Shown here one piece after another: positions 4,806 to 13,639 of a stretch of 31,650 nt of DNA. Source of the stretch: a virus; IMG/VR virus record IMGVR_UViG_3300012012_000202, positions 1-31,650 of that record; one strand, written 5' to 3'. Under the pieces are notes generated by a model. It had not been told where the DNA came from, searched no databases, and was given only the letters and a program-made list of their open reading frames with translations. Numbering within the stretch: the first letter of the stretch is position 1; every line of letters begins with the position of its first letter. The position numbers and the translations under genes are program-made.

Positions 4806-5692
4806 TATTTATTTGCTTTTGGGTGTCCTTTAGGTAACAAATCAAAATCAGTATCATACTTTGGATTTTCAGGTCTACCATTCTTCAGTAAGTATAAATA
4901 AGCATTTACTCTAGCGTATGCCCATTGTTCTGCTGATTTTACTGCCGGCGAATGTGATGTATTAAATGCACCTAATCCTCTTTGGAATACTGATTTAAGT
5001 TGCCCTAATGTAGCATTACCATTTTTAGTATTTGATTCCTTTTCGTTAAATTCTTTTACTTTACCTTCTAATGTTTTCTCTTGCTCAGCGGTTACCTTTG
5101 CAGATTTACCACTTGCATCTCCCTTAGCTGTACCTTCACCTTTTGGATTAGGATTAGGTGTGTCAGACTTAGGTGCTTTAGGTGATTCTTTTATACCACC
5201 TCTCGGACCTACTTCTGCTAATTCTTCTTTGTGATATAAAGGTTCACTATCTTCACTATGTACTTCACCAGTCATTAATCTACCATCAGGACCTTTATGT
5301 GTTGGACCTGTATATAGTTCACCATCTGCAGTATAATGTGGAACACCTTCTGCCATTTCATCTATTGGTCCTCTACAATCAGGTACCTCTTTACCATCAA
5401 GTATCTTTGTACCGACTTGAATATAATTTTCCCAACATGGTTCTTCAAATTCGTATTCACCATTTGGTAGAATCTGTCCTAAGTTTATTCCTCTATACTT
5501 TGTATCGTATGCTACTCTAGCCATTACTTTAGATTGAGTATCTTTAATCTTACTCATCTTATCTTTATCGTAATATGAATTACAAATTGCAGCAGCTTGA
5601 CTTACTTCCTTACCGGCTTCTACCTCAATTGGTATGCAGTAGTTTAAATATTTATCTCTACTTTCTCCTGCTTTTGGTTTATCTACTGGCAT
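4805..5692 (-). CDS. Virion-associated hypothetical protein with GES...AIC motif
   Basis: 295 residues. The N-terminus has KPKAGESRDKYLNYCIPIEV followed by QAAAICNSYYDK, a pattern I associate with head-related proteins of phages of Bacteroidota. The middle contains short acidic repeats (HYTADGELYTGPTHKGPDGR) and a Pro/Gly/Lys-rich linker. The C-terminal 70 residues (FQRGLGAFNTSH, then EQWAYARVNAYLYLLKNG) resemble a domain of unknown function found in marine phage proteins, possibly DUF5824. It lies between a protease-like gene and the last late gene. Role unknown; a capsid-internal or processing-linked protein is possible. Confidence 0.6.
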   Translation of the reverse strand: MPVDKPKAGESRDKYLNYCIPIEVEAGKEVSQAAAICNSYYDKDKMSKIKDTQSKVMARVAYDTKYRGINLGQILPNGEYEFEEPCWENYIQVGTKILDGKEVPDCRGPIDEMAEGVPHYTADGELYTGPTHKGPDGRLMTGEVHSEDSEPLYHKEELAEVGPRGGIKESPKAPKSDTPNPNPKGEGTAKGDASGKSAKVTAEQEKTLEGKVKEFNEKESNTKNGNATLGQLKSVFQRGLGAFNTSHSPAVKSAEQWAYARVNAYLYLLKNGRPENPKYDTDFDLLPKGHPKANK

Positions 5693-5698
5693 ATATTT

Positions 5699-6022
5699 TT
5701 AATTTACGTTGTAAGTAATTCCGTTTAGTTCTAACTTCGTTATATTGTCATAGACAAACGTTCTGTAATCTCCCTTATTCATATCATACATAATCATATA
5801 TCCTAACGCATTGTAGTTATATGGTACTCCAGGGCTTCTGCTTGGACCATTGAATGTAAACACTTCTCTGCCTGAATAGGTATCACCTTCTAATGTTGAA
5901 CCCCATATTCTAAATGGTACGTTCTTATTAGCCAATGTCAAATTTCTCAATCTTCTAACTGAAATGATTTGAGGTTTCTCAAAGAATTGTTTTATTCTAT
6001 TATGTACCGAATTACTATTCAT
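5699..6022 (-). CDS. Hypothetical protein, 107 aa
   Basis: 107 residues. A basic N-terminal part (RIKQFFEKPQIISVRRLRNL) precedes a region rich in aromatic residues and predicted strands (FRIWGSTLEGDTYSGREVFT, then YDNITKLELNGITYNV). No family recognised. The start is joined to the upstream stop as TAATATG. It travels with the protease-like gene and may be a minor virion or accessory protein. Confidence 0.55.
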   Translation of the reverse strand: MNSNSVHNRIKQFFEKPQIISVRRLRNLTLANKNVPFRIWGSTLEGDTYSGREVFTFNGPSRSPGVPYNYNALGYMIMYDMNKGDYRTFVYDNITKLELNGITYNVN

Positions 6023-6023
6023 A

Positions 6024-7064
6024 TTAATCTAATAATGCGGGTGATACAATATCTTTTGCTTTTTCACCGGGATACGAACTATTTGGAATAGATGGATTAG
6101 ATTCAGTTTCAGTTAGTAAACCTAATTCTCTTAATTTATTTCTGCTCCATCCTAATCCTGCTTTACCACCCCACATCAAATATGAAATAGTTCCACAAGC
6201 ATTCATATCACTTTCATCGTAATATTCTTCAGCTCTACTTAAATAAGAATACATTCTCTTTATAGTTTCAACTGAAATAGGTTCTCCCTTTGCTAATTGT
6301 TGTGCACGAACTTTACCAACTTGAGTTGCACATTTGTTATTGTTCTTCTCATTTAGTTCAATTCCTTTCTTTGCATTATTAGAAATACCACTACCATAAT
6401 CAGAGTAAGATTCCATCTCTATCCTTTTACCCTTCTTAAACCTCTTATCCTTACGAATAAGCGCTTTAATTTGTCCGAGTAGTATATTTACCTCATTTTC
6501 ACTTAGCTCCTCTATATGCTTCTCTAAATCGATTTTAGAGGCCTGCACTAATGCGTGGGTAAAAAGACCTTCAATACTGAATCCTTTTACTTTACCTTCT
6601 TTTACATAATCATTCCAAACTTTGTCATCGGTAATCTTAAACATACCCATCCATGAACCATCAGGTATTCCTGATAAACCATAGTTATTTGATTTGTCTA
6701 ACTTACCTTCTTTAACCCAGCTTTCAACTAAATGCACTTTACCATTAATTGATTTATCGTGCTCAATGGTTGCTTTATCAGTATATTTTTTCATTAAGTA
6801 GTTTTGAGCTAATTTCTTAACAGTTTCTTTTGTAAAGAAAACGTGATAAGGATTACCCTCTCCATCTACTCTTAATATCTTCTTATCAGGTATTAGAATA
6901 GGGCCTAATACCATTCTTTGTTCATTATCTACTTTCGCAAACTGAACTACTTCTTTATCGAAGTAAACGAAATCGGATTCAATAGCCGGGGATTCCACAA
7001 GAGATATCGCGAAAACCTCATCTGTATCATCTTCAATTCGTAATTCGTATAATAAATCTTTCAT
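6024..7064 (-). CDS. Prohead-protease-like protein (XkdF / peptidase S78_2 type) with extra C-terminal domain
   Basis: 346 residues. The N-terminal 200 residues fit the XkdF-like serine protease family: FAISLVESPAIESDFVYF near the start, then IEHD with a candidate catalytic His at 102, and VKGFSIEGLF with a candidate nucleophile Ser at 163. The C-terminal part, about 220-320, is a separate module (CATQVGKVRAQQLAKGEPIS, then MYSYLSRAEEYY and WGGKAGLGWSRNKLREL) that I recall attached to head proteins in phages of Bacteroidota. Such proteases cleave scaffold and capsid proteins. The gene lies after the tape measure instead of next to portal and capsid, an unusual place. Confidence 0.75.
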   Translation of the reverse strand: MKDLLYELRIEDDTDEVFAISLVESPAIESDFVYFDKEVVQFAKVDNEQRMVLGPILIPDKKILRVDGEGNPYHVFFTKETVKKLAQNYLMKKYTDKATIEHDKSINGKVHLVESWVKEGKLDKSNNYGLSGIPDGSWMGMFKITDDKVWNDYVKEGKVKGFSIEGLFTHALVQASKIDLEKHIEELSENEVNILLGQIKALIRKDKRFKKGKRIEMESYSDYGSGISNNAKKGIELNEKNNNKCATQVGKVRAQQLAKGEPISVETIKRMYSYLSRAEEYYDESDMNACGTISYLMWGGKAGLGWSRNKLRELGLLTETESNPSIPNSSYPGEKAKDIVSPALLD

Positions 7065-7095
7065 ACTATATTAACAATTTCAAATTTAAAAATTA

Positions 7096-9222
7096 TCATC
7101 CACCCGTAAAGGTAGCTGCTCTGCTGGTGCGTCTATCCAACGCCTGTTGTGATGATACATCACCACTTACTACATAGGCTCTTACAGGTCTTTGTGCTGC
7201 TGATAATGTTTCAGCTATTTGTGAATTTGGATTCATTCCACCTGTTGTGTTTATTTGTGGTGCTGCTGCTCCTGCTACTCTCGGTGGTGCTATTGATGCT
7301 CCACCACTTACACTTCCTCCACCACCACCGCCGGTTACTCCCGCTTGTGCAGCTGCTTGGTTAATTTGTTGTATTGATTTAACTGCTCCAGCAACTGATG
7401 CTGCAATAGATAAACCTGCTGATACGGTATTAATTGCTACCCACGGCATACCAAACGTTAATGGTGATGCTGCTACTGCTTTGGCGTTAGCTATACCTGT
7501 TGATGCGATAATCTGTCCAATGGATGCAGCCTGTTGTATAATTACACCAGCGATTGCTAATGCTTTATTCTTTCCTGCTACTTGTCCTAACACATTTCCG
7601 AATTGTTGGAACAATCCTAAATATGCCATATTGATTTCTTGCTTAGCTGCTGCAGCTGCTTTTTCAGTTGCAATTTCTTGGTCTGTTATACCTTTTCTAG
7701 CATCAGCATATTTCTTACGAATCTCTGTCTTTTGAAATTCAGTAAGTTCAGTATTTTGTAATTCAGTTTCTTCTTGTTGACGAAGTATATCTCTTTGCTG
7801 TGCTAAACGAGCTAAATCCTGTTCAAAGTCAAATTCAACTAATTGATTTTGTGCATCTAAATCTTCTAAACGTGTTTGTAGACCTGTAAGTAAGATACCT
7901 CTTTCATCTGCTTGCTGTTTAAGAAGTTCTTCTTTTTTCTTATCATCAATTTCCTTTTGCTTAGCTGCATCTTCTTCGGCGAACTTAGTTCTCATTGTAG
8001 TAAGTTCAGCCTGTCTACCTGTTTCTAATAATGTGGTATCTTGGTTGTACTTTATAGCACTTGCAACTAATGATGAATACTTTTGATTTATTTCGTATTC
8101 AGTTTTTTCTCTTTCAGTTAATGTTGCTTTAAACGCATCCTCTTCACCTTTACGAATTTCAGCTAATTCACTATCTCTTAATTTATTCTGCTCATCAATC
8201 TCTCTTTGTTTCTGCTCTTTCTTTTTATCAGATGCTGCTCTATTCTTATCCGCTAATTCTTTATTTTTAGCCTCCTCCGATTTTAATTCTTCAGCTTTAG
8301 CATTATAGCCAGTTTCTAAATAAGAAGCATATGCATCTTTTGTAGCCTGTTGTCTTTTATCAAGGTTTTCTTGCGCCTTCTTTAATCCTTCAGCATCTAA
8401 TTTACCTAATCCCTCATTATATATTTTTACTGCTTCTTGCTCTGCAGCAAATGCCGCTTCGTAATCTTTATAAGATTGGTCTATATTATACTTTCTAATT
8501 TCCTCTTCAGTTTTACCCTGAGCTTTCATTTGAGCAATAGTAACCTTTCTTCTATTCTCTGCTGATTTAGCATTTAAATCAAATAGTCTAGCTTGTGCTT
8601 CTATTGCTGCGTTTGTTTTATCAATTGCTCTTTGTAATTCTTTTTCACCTGTTGCAGTTGCATATAATTCTTTAGCCATCTCTATCAAAGCAGATACTGC
8701 GAAACCAATAGCAACTACTAAAGCACCAACACCCGTAGCTGTTAATGCTGCTGCAAATGCGGTAGCTCCTGCTGCTGCAGTTCCTTCTGCAATACCAATC
8801 GCTGTAAATGACCTTGCTAATGCATTATTGATAACAGTATATACTTTTGTAATACCTGTAAGGTTACCAATACCTTTTGCAGTATCAACGATATCATTAC
8901 CTAATTCTACAAATGATGCCTGAACATTTGATATCTTAATACCACTAAATTGTTTTAAGGTAGCAATAGTTCCACTTAATTGTCCACCAGTAGGACTAAT
9001 AGGACGAGGTAGTTGACCTAATACATCCGCAAAGCTGCCAGCACCTGCTCTAGCACCAACTAAAGAGTCGTTTACATCATCAATCTGTCTTTGTAGATTA
9101 ATGAAGTCTTGCGAACCTACGGCAGTATCTTTTAACTGCTTTTTAAGCTCCCTAAGTTGTCTTAACGATGGTTCTACATCGGTTTCTACATCAACCTGTA
9201 CTTTTATCTTTTTGTCTGCCAT
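7096..9222 (-). CDS. Tail tape measure protein
   Basis: 708 residues. The N-terminus (KKIKVQVDVETDVEPSLRQL, then RELKKQLKDTAVGSQDF) is typical of tape measure proteins. Residues about 130-190 contain hydrophobic, Ala/Gly-rich segments (ATGVGALVVAIGFAVSALIE). Residues about 200-510 are a very long charged coiled coil, and about 550-630 a second Ala/Gly-rich hydrophobic region, followed by a Gly-rich tail. Tape measure proteins set tail length, and roughly 700 residues would correspond to a tail near 100 nm by the usual rule. Its presence indicates a siphovirus- or myovirus-type long tail. It overlaps the upstream 69-residue ORF by 19 nt. Confidence 0.88.
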   Translation of the reverse strand: MADKKIKVQVDVETDVEPSLRQLRELKKQLKDTAVGSQDFINLQRQIDDVNDSLVGARAGAGSFADVLGQLPRPISPTGGQLSGTIATLKQFSGIKISNVQASFVELGNDIVDTAKGIGNLTGITKVYTVINNALARSFTAIGIAEGTAAAGATAFAAALTATGVGALVVAIGFAVSALIEMAKELYATATGEKELQRAIDKTNAAIEAQARLFDLNAKSAENRRKVTIAQMKAQGKTEEEIRKYNIDQSYKDYEAAFAAEQEAVKIYNEGLGKLDAEGLKKAQENLDKRQQATKDAYASYLETGYNAKAEELKSEEAKNKELADKNRAASDKKKEQKQREIDEQNKLRDSELAEIRKGEEDAFKATLTEREKTEYEINQKYSSLVASAIKYNQDTTLLETGRQAELTTMRTKFAEEDAAKQKEIDDKKKEELLKQQADERGILLTGLQTRLEDLDAQNQLVEFDFEQDLARLAQQRDILRQQEETELQNTELTEFQKTEIRKKYADARKGITDQEIATEKAAAAAKQEINMAYLGLFQQFGNVLGQVAGKNKALAIAGVIIQQAASIGQIIASTGIANAKAVAASPLTFGMPWVAINTVSAGLSIAASVAGAVKSIQQINQAAAQAGVTGGGGGGSVSGGASIAPPRVAGAAAPQINTTGGMNPNSQIAETLSAAQRPVRAYVVSGDVSSQQALDRRTSRAATFTGG

Positions 9223-9413
9223 TTGGTTTTTATTTTATTCCAAACTATTGTCCAAGTTATTGGTTCAGTTTTTCTTTTAGAGTGTCTCTTAATCTTTGCT
9301 AAAGAATCTTTCCAATTATTAGGAAGTGCGTATTTTCCTTTAGCTATATCAACTCTTTCAGAAACACCATAGTATTCGGATGTGTTCAGTAATTCTATTA
9401 ATCCTTTTATCAT
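9204..9413 (-). CDS. Small basic hypothetical protein, 69 aa
   Basis: 69 residues, very basic in the C-terminal half (KIKRHSKRKTEPITWTIVWN). It overlaps the start of the tape measure gene. Small genes in this position are sometimes tail assembly factors, but no motif supports that here, and the chaperone-like gene of this phage appears to lie elsewhere. Function unknown. Confidence 0.5.
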   Translation of the reverse strand: MIKGLIELLNTSEYYGVSERVDIAKGKYALPNNWKDSLAKIKRHSKRKTEPITWTIVWNKIKTKWQTKR

Positions 9414-9437
9414 ATTAGAATAACAATATTAACTTAA

Positions 9438-10367
9438 TTAATTAGTGAGTGCGGAAATTTTTTCAACCTTTTGTATCCATTTATAATATTCATAGGAGCA
9501 TTTCCTTTCGTTTATATTCAAAGATTTGTTGTATGGTAAGGTATTTGTATATCCACCTTTATAAAACAAACCTGCACGGTCTTCTGTTACTCCTGCGTTA
9601 TGCATAAATTGGGTTACATCCCACATATCTATATTATCAGTAGCCCAACAAAAGTTCATTTCGCTAGCTATCTTTACTTCATTACCAAAGTACCAAGCAT
9701 TCCATAGTAAAGACCACATTCCTGCAGTCCATTTCTGAATAGGATAATCTACTTCATGCTTTTTAATATAAAGATGCTCCGTATCACAGAACATCTTATA
9801 TAGTTTTATACTATCACTTTCAACTTTATCCCAAAATTCATATGTAGAATTTTTGATTAAATGTTGTGCTCCACCACTTTGTGAATTACATATCTTAGGA
9901 ATTAGTGGATGAATACCTACAATATCTATCATTCTATCATAAACATCCTTTCCTTTTGATAATATATAATCGTAATTTATATACGATTTTGTATCACTAA
10001 AATACCATTCTTTTCCTTTAAGTAAGTTATTAAAAGCAATGGGTTTAGTTAATATTGTATCTGAATCGTGAAATAATATAGTTTCATTTTCTAATTCAAA
10101 ATACTTTTTTATATGTTGTTTTACTGCATTAAAGTATATTGCTGGTATATATTCTTTATTCTCTCTACTATCTTCATAAAAATAAAAGACTATATATGGA
10201 TAACTTCTTTGTAGTATTTTTATAGATTCAGGTATAAATCCATTTGTTGTTGAGAACAAAACGTGTATATCGTTTGGACTTACACCATTCATTATGAAAT
10301 TATTTATATACACTTCTACTTGCCAACTATAATAATCTGCAGCTGGTTGTGAACTTATCCATTTCAT
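9438..10367 (-). CDS. GT-A type glycosyltransferase
   Basis: 309 residues. The first 60 residues alternate strands and helices as in a nucleotide-sugar-binding fold. ETILFHDSDTIL places a DSD motif at residues 101-103, the usual metal and nucleotide-sugar site of GT-A enzymes. Further on, WYFSDTKSYINYDYILSKG, NSQSGGAQHLIKN and KWTAGMWSLLWNAWYFG resemble peptidyl-Ser galactosyltransferase-like proteins that I recall from plants, algae and marine phages. It sits inside the tail module, directly after the tail protein with the poly-Thr linker and before the tape measure, so a virion protein is a likely acceptor. Donor sugar and acceptor are inferred only. Confidence 0.68.
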   Translation of the reverse strand: MKWISSQPAADYYSWQVEVYINNFIMNGVSPNDIHVLFSTTNGFIPESIKILQRSYPYIVFYFYEDSRENKEYIPAIYFNAVKQHIKKYFELENETILFHDSDTILTKPIAFNNLLKGKEWYFSDTKSYINYDYILSKGKDVYDRMIDIVGIHPLIPKICNSQSGGAQHLIKNSTYEFWDKVESDSIKLYKMFCDTEHLYIKKHEVDYPIQKWTAGMWSLLWNAWYFGNEVKIASEMNFCWATDNIDMWDVTQFMHNAGVTEDRAGLFYKGGYTNTLPYNKSLNINERKCSYEYYKWIQKVEKISALTN

Positions 10368-10391
10368 AACAATTTAGTTTTATTCTATCAG

Positions 10392-11621
10392 TTATAGACA
10401 ACCACCATCACATGATGCGAATGTATTCAAAGTCAATGTGCTACCTATATCACCACTTACTACCGTATATGTTGATGTGGTTAATGATACACCTGCATTA
10501 TTAGCACAATTTGCATCATTAAGAATATTACCAGTTGTATAAACATTTGCGTATGTATCAGGTGAACCACATGGAGTCACTATTTGTAATTCTACATAAA
10601 TTGTATCACCAACATTTACACTACGAGTTCCACTTGATGTGCTACTTCTGCTTTCAACCGCAAAACCATTTACATATAAATCCATAGTTCCATTAGCTCC
10701 ACCTGTTTCACTATAACTCCATGCTAAAGTTGCAGTACCAGCGGTTGTTGTAGTTGTGGTTGTTGTGGTACTTGTAGTCGTGGTTGTTGTCGTAGTCGTT
10801 GTTGGTGTAAACAATATTGAATTAGATGGTGTTGATTGTGTACTACCCTGGCATTCAGTTATGATTCGGTAATAAGTAGCGCCAGCCGGAAGACTTAATA
10901 TTCTCGGTGATGTACATCCTGCAGTATTGTTACCACCCCAATTTATATTATCAGAAGATGTTTGTACAGTAACTGCAACACAATCAGCACAACCTCCACC
11001 TGAACCTAATGTAAATGATAAACTAATATTAGCACCTGTTTGTGTTACTGAATTTAATGTTGGTGTACAACATGGACTAACAACAGGAGTATTTTCAGTT
11101 GCACTACTAAATGTATCTGTAATGATTGGACCTAATAATTGTAAATTACAGGTACCATCTTTTAATGAATAATCGTTAATTGCTCTTAGGTGATAATAGT
11201 TTCCTCTAAAGTTTACTATATCATTCAATTCCATTTCAACGTAATCAGCCAAAGGAATAATTGCAGAGCAATTTAATAATCTCGTTTTAGGATTATAAAG
11301 TAGAGAAATATAAGTTTCCCAATATTGACTAAAAAGTGAACCAGTTGGTATAGTTCCATATGATGGTTGCTCGTTATTAAACAAAAGTGATTCAGAACCA
11401 GCAGTTGGAAAACTACCACTTACTACATTATAATTGTCAAAATATGGAAATTTATTTTGTTCTATTGTTACACCTGAATTAGTTAAACTACCACTTTCTA
11501 TATAAAATGATTCACAATCTACTAATCCATTATAAAAAAGTAAACGTGGTAATACCCTTGCAGGTTTGTATGCTGCATCGGAGATATAAGTTGGTATGTA
11601 TATGGGAATTCTTTGTGACAT
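10392..11621 (-). CDS. Tail protein with FN3-like domain and poly-Thr linker
   Basis: About 409 residues from the ATG at 11621 (MSQRIPIYIP), two nucleotides after the upstream stop; a start at 11630 would overlap it. The N-terminal 170 residues look like a baseplate or tail-tip structural domain (YWETYISLLYNPKTRLLNC). A Cys-rich fibronectin-III-like domain follows (TPTLNSVTQTGANISLSFTL, then TYYRIITECQGS). Next comes a linker of two runs of ten Thr around one Ser, and then a C-terminal beta domain with several Cys. The design suggests a tail-tip protein that displays a distal domain on a mucin-like stalk. The glycosyltransferase is the next gene. Confidence 0.7.
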   Translation of the reverse strand: MSQRIPIYIPTYISDAAYKPARVLPRLLFYNGLVDCESFYIESGSLTNSGVTIEQNKFPYFDNYNVVSGSFPTAGSESLLFNNEQPSYGTIPTGSLFSQYWETYISLLYNPKTRLLNCSAIIPLADYVEMELNDIVNFRGNYYHLRAINDYSLKDGTCNLQLLGPIITDTFSSATENTPVVSPCCTPTLNSVTQTGANISLSFTLGSGGGCADCVAVTVQTSSDNINWGGNNTAGCTSPRILSLPAGATYYRIITECQGSTQSTPSNSILFTPTTTTTTTTTTSTTTTTTTTTAGTATLAWSYSETGGANGTMDLYVNGFAVESRSSTSSGTRSVNVGDTIYVELQIVTPCGSPDTYANVYTTGNILNDANCANNAGVSLTTSTYTVVSGDIGSTLTLNTFASCDGGCL

Positions 11622-11623
11622 AA

Positions 11624-13639
11624 TTAACAAGATAATATTAATGAAACTTGACCAGTAGAGTCAATATATGCTGAATACTTTTGATACAAATAAGGATAAC
11701 CATATTTCCAATAAGAGAAACCTCCATCGAATGTTGTAGTTAAACTACTATCAGTATAGAATACCGTAACCATCTCTGGGTTTGGTTCTAAAGCATATAC
11801 GATAGTTGGATAATAGTAAGTATTACTACAAGCTGCAAAATTTGAATACCAACCAGAATCACCAATTGCATATGCATAAGATGTTAATATAGGATTTATT
11901 CCCCCAACAGAACCTGATAAACCTGTACCTGATATTCTGATTAATGGGTCTGATGCAAATGTAGTTTTAACTTCAAATTTACCTTGTGAGAAAAAGTTTG
12001 TTGTATCAGTATAATATGTTTTACTATATTCTCTATTTGCTTCTTTACTAAATTGTTGAGAAATAAAGTCTTGGTCTAATGTATCACCAAAGTTTAATTC
12101 ATTAACTGCTAAGTTGTTCGCAGGAATTACTTCTATCCTCTCATCTAAATTTATATATCTATTGAAATCTTTTACTTGTCCAGTCTTATACCAATTATTA
12201 AATGTTTCAATTATGAACTCATTTGATTTGGTTTTATTAGGATAGATTACTAAATTAAACTTCTTTTGTAAACCTGTAATAAAATCAATTTGCTTAATTC
12301 CATTTGTACCGAATGGCATATTGGATGGAATATCCATAATCCTACCATCAGCTGCCTGATTTACTTGCGTAATTTGTATATACGATTTAGTAGTATTATC
12401 CGGGTCCATAGTTACAACAGGCAAAGGCGGAGTCGATGAATTAGGACTCTGTCTTATCTGAAAATAATAACTGCCAGTAGGAATACCATACAATTTAAAC
12501 TGCTGTTGTAATTCATATGTTGTATTGATACCAGTATTTCTACTTTGTTGTAATTGGTCAAAGAATATAATGTATGATTGTAAAGCAGTTAAACCATATG
12601 CGGTAGAACTACCTGTTTCTATCATTCTTAATTGCCATGTTCCATTTGCGCTAAATGTACCTGGCATATTGTTTACTGAACAACTTACATTTACATTAAG
12701 GTTAAGAATACCTTCTAAGTTAGTTTTTTTTTCTACAGTGTATGCACCATTGTTATAAAATCCTTGCGCATCAGTTAATACATTATACCACGGAAGTGTA
12801 GTGAAACTACCACTAGTCAATACAACATCAGTCATATTACTACCACTAATTGGACCTACCTTTATTTTACCATATGTTTCCAAATCAACACCACTAAATT
12901 CAGGGTATTTTAAGGAATGATTACAAATCATATATACATCATCCATAAATGGTTCATTCATAAATGATGATGAATATGTGTATCCTTCTTCTTCAAAAAT
13001 TGCATCTAATACTGCTTTTACTCTGATTGCAGGTTTAAAGTTTTGTACAGTTAATGCACCATCTTGGTCATTTATTCCAAATGTTTGGAAATCACCAGCT
13101 GCGTATTGATACCCTGTACCATAATCAGCAAGGGGATATACTATATCTCCATTAAAAAGATTACCACCCCAGCTAGCTGAAATATTATCGTAAGATGCTG
13201 TATGGTTATATTTTGTAAGGGAACTTAAATCAGTTAAATAATTTCTATTAATATCTCTACCAAAAGATGACAATGTGCCGTATATAGTTACCTCATATGA
13301 ATCGATAAATTTATTTGCTAATACATTTACCTTATTCAGTTGAAGATACCCATTTGACAAATAGACTGAGTCAAAATCAAAGTAAGCCGGTACTTTTATA
13401 TTAGTTGCAAAAAGGAACGGCGAATCTATTGATATATCATACACATGCTCAAAGAAAGCATTGTTTACTTTTGTACCCGGCAAAGTTATTTGACGAGTAA
13501 AATCAGATGGTAATACTCCAATATCAAAAAGACCTGTTACGTTATTTGATAATTGAATATCCTCATCTGCGAAAAGGTCTAATTGTTGCCCATTGGCTAT
13601 TAATCGAAAGGTAAATCCTTGCGTTGATATAACTCCCAT
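11624..13639 (-). CDS. Large tail or baseplate structural protein
   Basis: 671 residues, mostly beta. The N-terminus (FRLIANGQQLDLFADEDIQL, then VLPSDFTRQITLPGTKVNN) matches a pattern I associate with tail proteins of phages of Bacteroidota. The middle carries a hub-like segment (KQIDFITGLQKKFNLVIYPN) followed by NEFIIETFNNWYKTG, which resembles the start of hub or tail-associated lysin folds. Its start overlaps the upstream stop as TAATG and it lies with two other tail proteins, so a tail-tip or hub role is likely. No catalytic motif is visible. An A9 run at 12732-12724 lies in Lys codons. Confidence 0.65.
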   Translation of the reverse strand: MGVISTQGFTFRLIANGQQLDLFADEDIQLSNNVTGLFDIGVLPSDFTRQITLPGTKVNNAFFEHVYDISIDSPFLFATNIKVPAYFDFDSVYLSNGYLQLNKVNVLANKFIDSYEVTIYGTLSSFGRDINRNYLTDLSSLTKYNHTASYDNISASWGGNLFNGDIVYPLADYGTGYQYAAGDFQTFGINDQDGALTVQNFKPAIRVKAVLDAIFEEEGYTYSSSFMNEPFMDDVYMICNHSLKYPEFSGVDLETYGKIKVGPISGSNMTDVVLTSGSFTTLPWYNVLTDAQGFYNNGAYTVEKKTNLEGILNLNVNVSCSVNNMPGTFSANGTWQLRMIETGSSTAYGLTALQSYIIFFDQLQQSRNTGINTTYELQQQFKLYGIPTGSYYFQIRQSPNSSTPPLPVVTMDPDNTTKSYIQITQVNQAADGRIMDIPSNMPFGTNGIKQIDFITGLQKKFNLVIYPNKTKSNEFIIETFNNWYKTGQVKDFNRYINLDERIEVIPANNLAVNELNFGDTLDQDFISQQFSKEANREYSKTYYTDTTNFFSQGKFEVKTTFASDPLIRISGTGLSGSVGGINPILTSYAYAIGDSGWYSNFAACSNTYYYPTIVYALEPNPEMVTVFYTDSSLTTTFDGGFSYWKYGYPYLYQKYSAYIDSTGQVSLILSC

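Noticed and set aside
7149-7735. Plus-strand ORFs opposite the tape measure gene
   Set aside because: They have low-complexity compositions that mirror the minus-strand gene, with no promoter or domain; the same applies to plus-strand ORFs opposite the fibre genes.
12724-12732. A9 run in the large tail protein gene as a third slippery site
   Set aside because: It encodes Lys-Lys in a continuous protein, both other frames stop at once, and no domain boundary lies there, so homopolymer chance in an AT-rich gene is enough.
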